From Dermatophilaceae bacterium (GTDB lineage: Bacteria > Actinomycetota > Actinomycetes > Actinomycetales > Dermatophilaceae), in NCBI GenBank assembly GCA_014377705.1, contig JACMPC010000237.1, positions 1 through 33,917 on the forward strand: a DNA stretch of 33,917 bases. Reading direction: 5' to 3'. Both the position numbers and the translations under genes were made by a program. Each line of letters opens with the position of its first letter. Position 1 is the first letter of the stretch. Below, piece by piece: positions 32,801-33,917 of this stretch. The notes under the pieces were generated by a model. It saw only the letters and a list, made by a program, of their open reading frames with translations. It had not been told where the DNA came from and made no database searches.

Positions 32801-33715
32801 TCAGGCGAGAGTGCCGTTTAAGCCCAGGAAGCTTGTCACTCTCCGGCAGACCCCCGCCGCGTCGAGACCGAGGGCCGCGGCGTGCTCCTCGGGTCGCCCG
32901 TAGCGTCGTAGCTCCACCCGGGGCACTCCTAGTCCAAGGACCCGGTGCGAGACATGCGCCAGCGCCTCGGCGACGCATCGGGTCGACGTACCGGCCAGGT
33001 ATGGCTCGACCAGTATCACTTCGGCCGATCCCAGCGTCGAGATCAAGGTCTGAGCGTCGAACGGTCTGACGGTGGTGGCGTACAGCACGGTGACGTCAAT
33101 CCCCTCCGTGGCTGACAGCACCGGGTCCAACATCGGTCCCACGGCCACCACGGTGCCGCCCGACCCTCGGCGCACGACCATCATTGTGCCGCTACCGTCG
33201 ACGGGCATCGGCGCGGTGTTCTGCTGTGTCGACGTGCGCAGGTAGACCATTCCGTCACCGGCGACGGCACCACGCAGCAGGGTGTCGACCTCGTCGGGGT
33301 GGCCGGGGACGTGGATCGTCCAGTCCGGCAGTGTGTCCAGCAGTGCCACGTCGCCGGGGGCTTGGTGGGTCCGCCCTCCACGGGACATGTCGTAGGACGC
33401 CCCGGCGCTGACCAGGACACCACCGACGCCTTGGTGGGCGAACCCAAGCTTGACCTGCTCGAACCCGCGCTCCACCAGGAATGTCGCGAAAGTGTGCACC
33501 ACCGGACGCATCCCCGTCATCGCCATGCCGGCGCCGACGTTGACCAACAGCTGCTCCCGAATCCCCACGTTGACGACGCGGTCGGGGTGTCGGGCGGCCG
33601 CTTCGGCGAACATCGAGGCCGAGATGTCGGCGAGCACCACCGCCACCGACCGGTCCTGGTCGAGCAGCTTGCAGGCCGTTGCTGCGAACCGCTCACGCAT
33701 CGCAAGGTCGCTCAT
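32801..33715 (-). CDS. Transketolase C-terminal subunit (split transketolase, pyrimidine-binding part)
   Basis: A 304-residue protein covering the middle and C-terminal domains of transketolase or DXS-like enzymes. VVLADISASMFAEAAARHPDRVVNVGIREQ contains the catalytic Glu (GIREQ), MTGMRPVVHTFATFLVERGFEQ, SAGASYDMSRGGRTHQAPGDVALLDTLP follows, then the C-terminal domain with GGTVVAVGPMLDPVLSA and VLYATTVRPFDAQTL. In full-length transketolase these follow the thiamine-binding N-terminal domain; here that is a separate gene upstream. ATG 33715 overlaps its stop (ATGA), so the two subunits are coupled. Split transketolases occur in aminoshikimate, sugar or carbohydrate clusters as well as central metabolism; the substrate is not evident. 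Confidence 0.88.
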   Translation of the reverse strand: MSDLAMRERFAATACKLLDQDRSVAVVLADISASMFAEAAARHPDRVVNVGIREQLLVNVGAGMAMTGMRPVVHTFATFLVERGFEQVKLGFAHQGVGGVLVSAGASYDMSRGGRTHQAPGDVALLDTLPDWTIHVPGHPDEVDTLLRGAVAGDGMVYLRTSTQQNTAPMPVDGSGTMMVVRRGSGGTVVAVGPMLDPVLSATEGIDVTVLYATTVRPFDAQTLISTLGSAEVILVEPYLAGTSTRCVAEALAHVSHRVLGLGVPRVELRRYGRPEEHAAALGLDAAGVCRRVTSFLGLNGTLA

Positions 33716-33917
33716 GATGCCGCCTCCACTTCCACGACGACAAGGTTGGGAGCGTCAGATTCGGTACGGCGGGCCAGCGCGTCCGCCAGCGCGGCGTGGT
33801 CCCGCCCGTCGACGCGCGCGGCGTGCCAACCGGCGACTTCGAACCGAGTCTCCAGTCCGCCCCGCCACGGCCAACTGGCCGAAGAGTTGTCGACCGCGAC
33901 GACTGTGAGCGCGGATA
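33712..33917 (-). CDS. Transketolase N-terminal subunit, C-terminal end (partial at window edge)
   Basis: The last 67 codons of a transketolase thiamine-diphosphate-binding subunit: LTVVAVDNSSAS, then ETRFEVAGWHAARVDGRDHAAL, LADALARRT and PNLVVVEVEA. The VAVDNN-like strand and the GW.....DGHD pattern are the end of the ThDP domain, where DGHD normally positions the cofactor; here it is DGRDH. The start is outside the window. Its TGA overlaps the ATG of the downstream subunit gene. Confidence 0.8.
   Translation of the reverse strand, partial: SALTVVAVDNSSASWPWRGGLETRFEVAGWHAARVDGRDHAALADALARRTESDAPNLVVVEVEAAS

Noticed and set aside
32523-32978. 151-codon minus-strand frame
   Set aside because: It overlaps the transketolase subunit in another frame and shows no recognisable domain.

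Overview
The window is GC-rich bacterial DNA with dense, often overlapping genes and Gly/Ala/Arg-rich proteins. Several -10 boxes read TAGGCT or TATTAT and some transcripts look leaderless. Together with the actinobacterial families present (Rieske-ThDP fusion, MmyB-type regulator, Eis-like acetyltransferase, split transketolase) this points to an Actinomycetota chromosome, perhaps a propionibacterium-like lineage; the genus is a guess.

Layout. 1-13 kb: a 5'-damaged trypsin-like protease, an uncharacterised protein, a CDF metal transporter, an alpha/beta hydrolase, a universal stress protein with a YghZ-type aldo/keto reductase, a MobA-like nucleotidyltransferase, a fluoride-efflux operon (FluC, DUF190, FluC) behind a probable fluoride riboswitch, a frameshifted unknown gene, a Rieske-ThDP enzyme broken by four frame changes, and an FAD/GcvT oxidoreductase that has lost its FAD-binding N terminus. 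13-25 kb: the hybrid-cluster protein Hcp with a divergent Cys-containing winged-helix regulator, a YgjV-like membrane protein, an LPG-synthase/flippase-like membrane protein, a Cys-less IscA/HesB-like protein, a translationally coupled regulator-AKR-SDR-AKR operon, and an AKR plus PLP class IV enzyme pair. 25-32.5 kb: an accessory zone with a tyrosine-recombinase tail, VapBC, broken CPBP membrane-protein genes with a TetR regulator, an ArsR regulator with a His-rich CDF exporter, decayed GNAT and AAA genes, and an IS3 scar that fused a transposase N terminus in frame to the C-terminal part of an Eis-like acetyltransferase and beheaded a HIT-family gene. 32.8-33.9 kb: two halves of a split transketolase, the upstream one cut by the window end.

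Themes. Several genes deal with metal, halide or redox stress (two CDF exporters, FluC pair, Hcp, universal stress protein, four aldo/keto reductases). The other theme is broken genes: at least eight loci carry frameshifts or truncations. Several frameshifts sit in G or C runs, so sequencing or assembly indels must be excluded before calling all of them real pseudogenes. The truncations with replaced sequence (FAD oxidoreductase, Eis/IS3/HIT, integrase tail) cannot be explained by base-calling. No rRNA, tRNA or CRISPR array was seen. I found no convincing wholly new system; the strongest unusual items are the IS3-Eis chimera, the split Rieske-ThDP locus, the four-gene coupled reductase operon and the Hcp/regulator pair.
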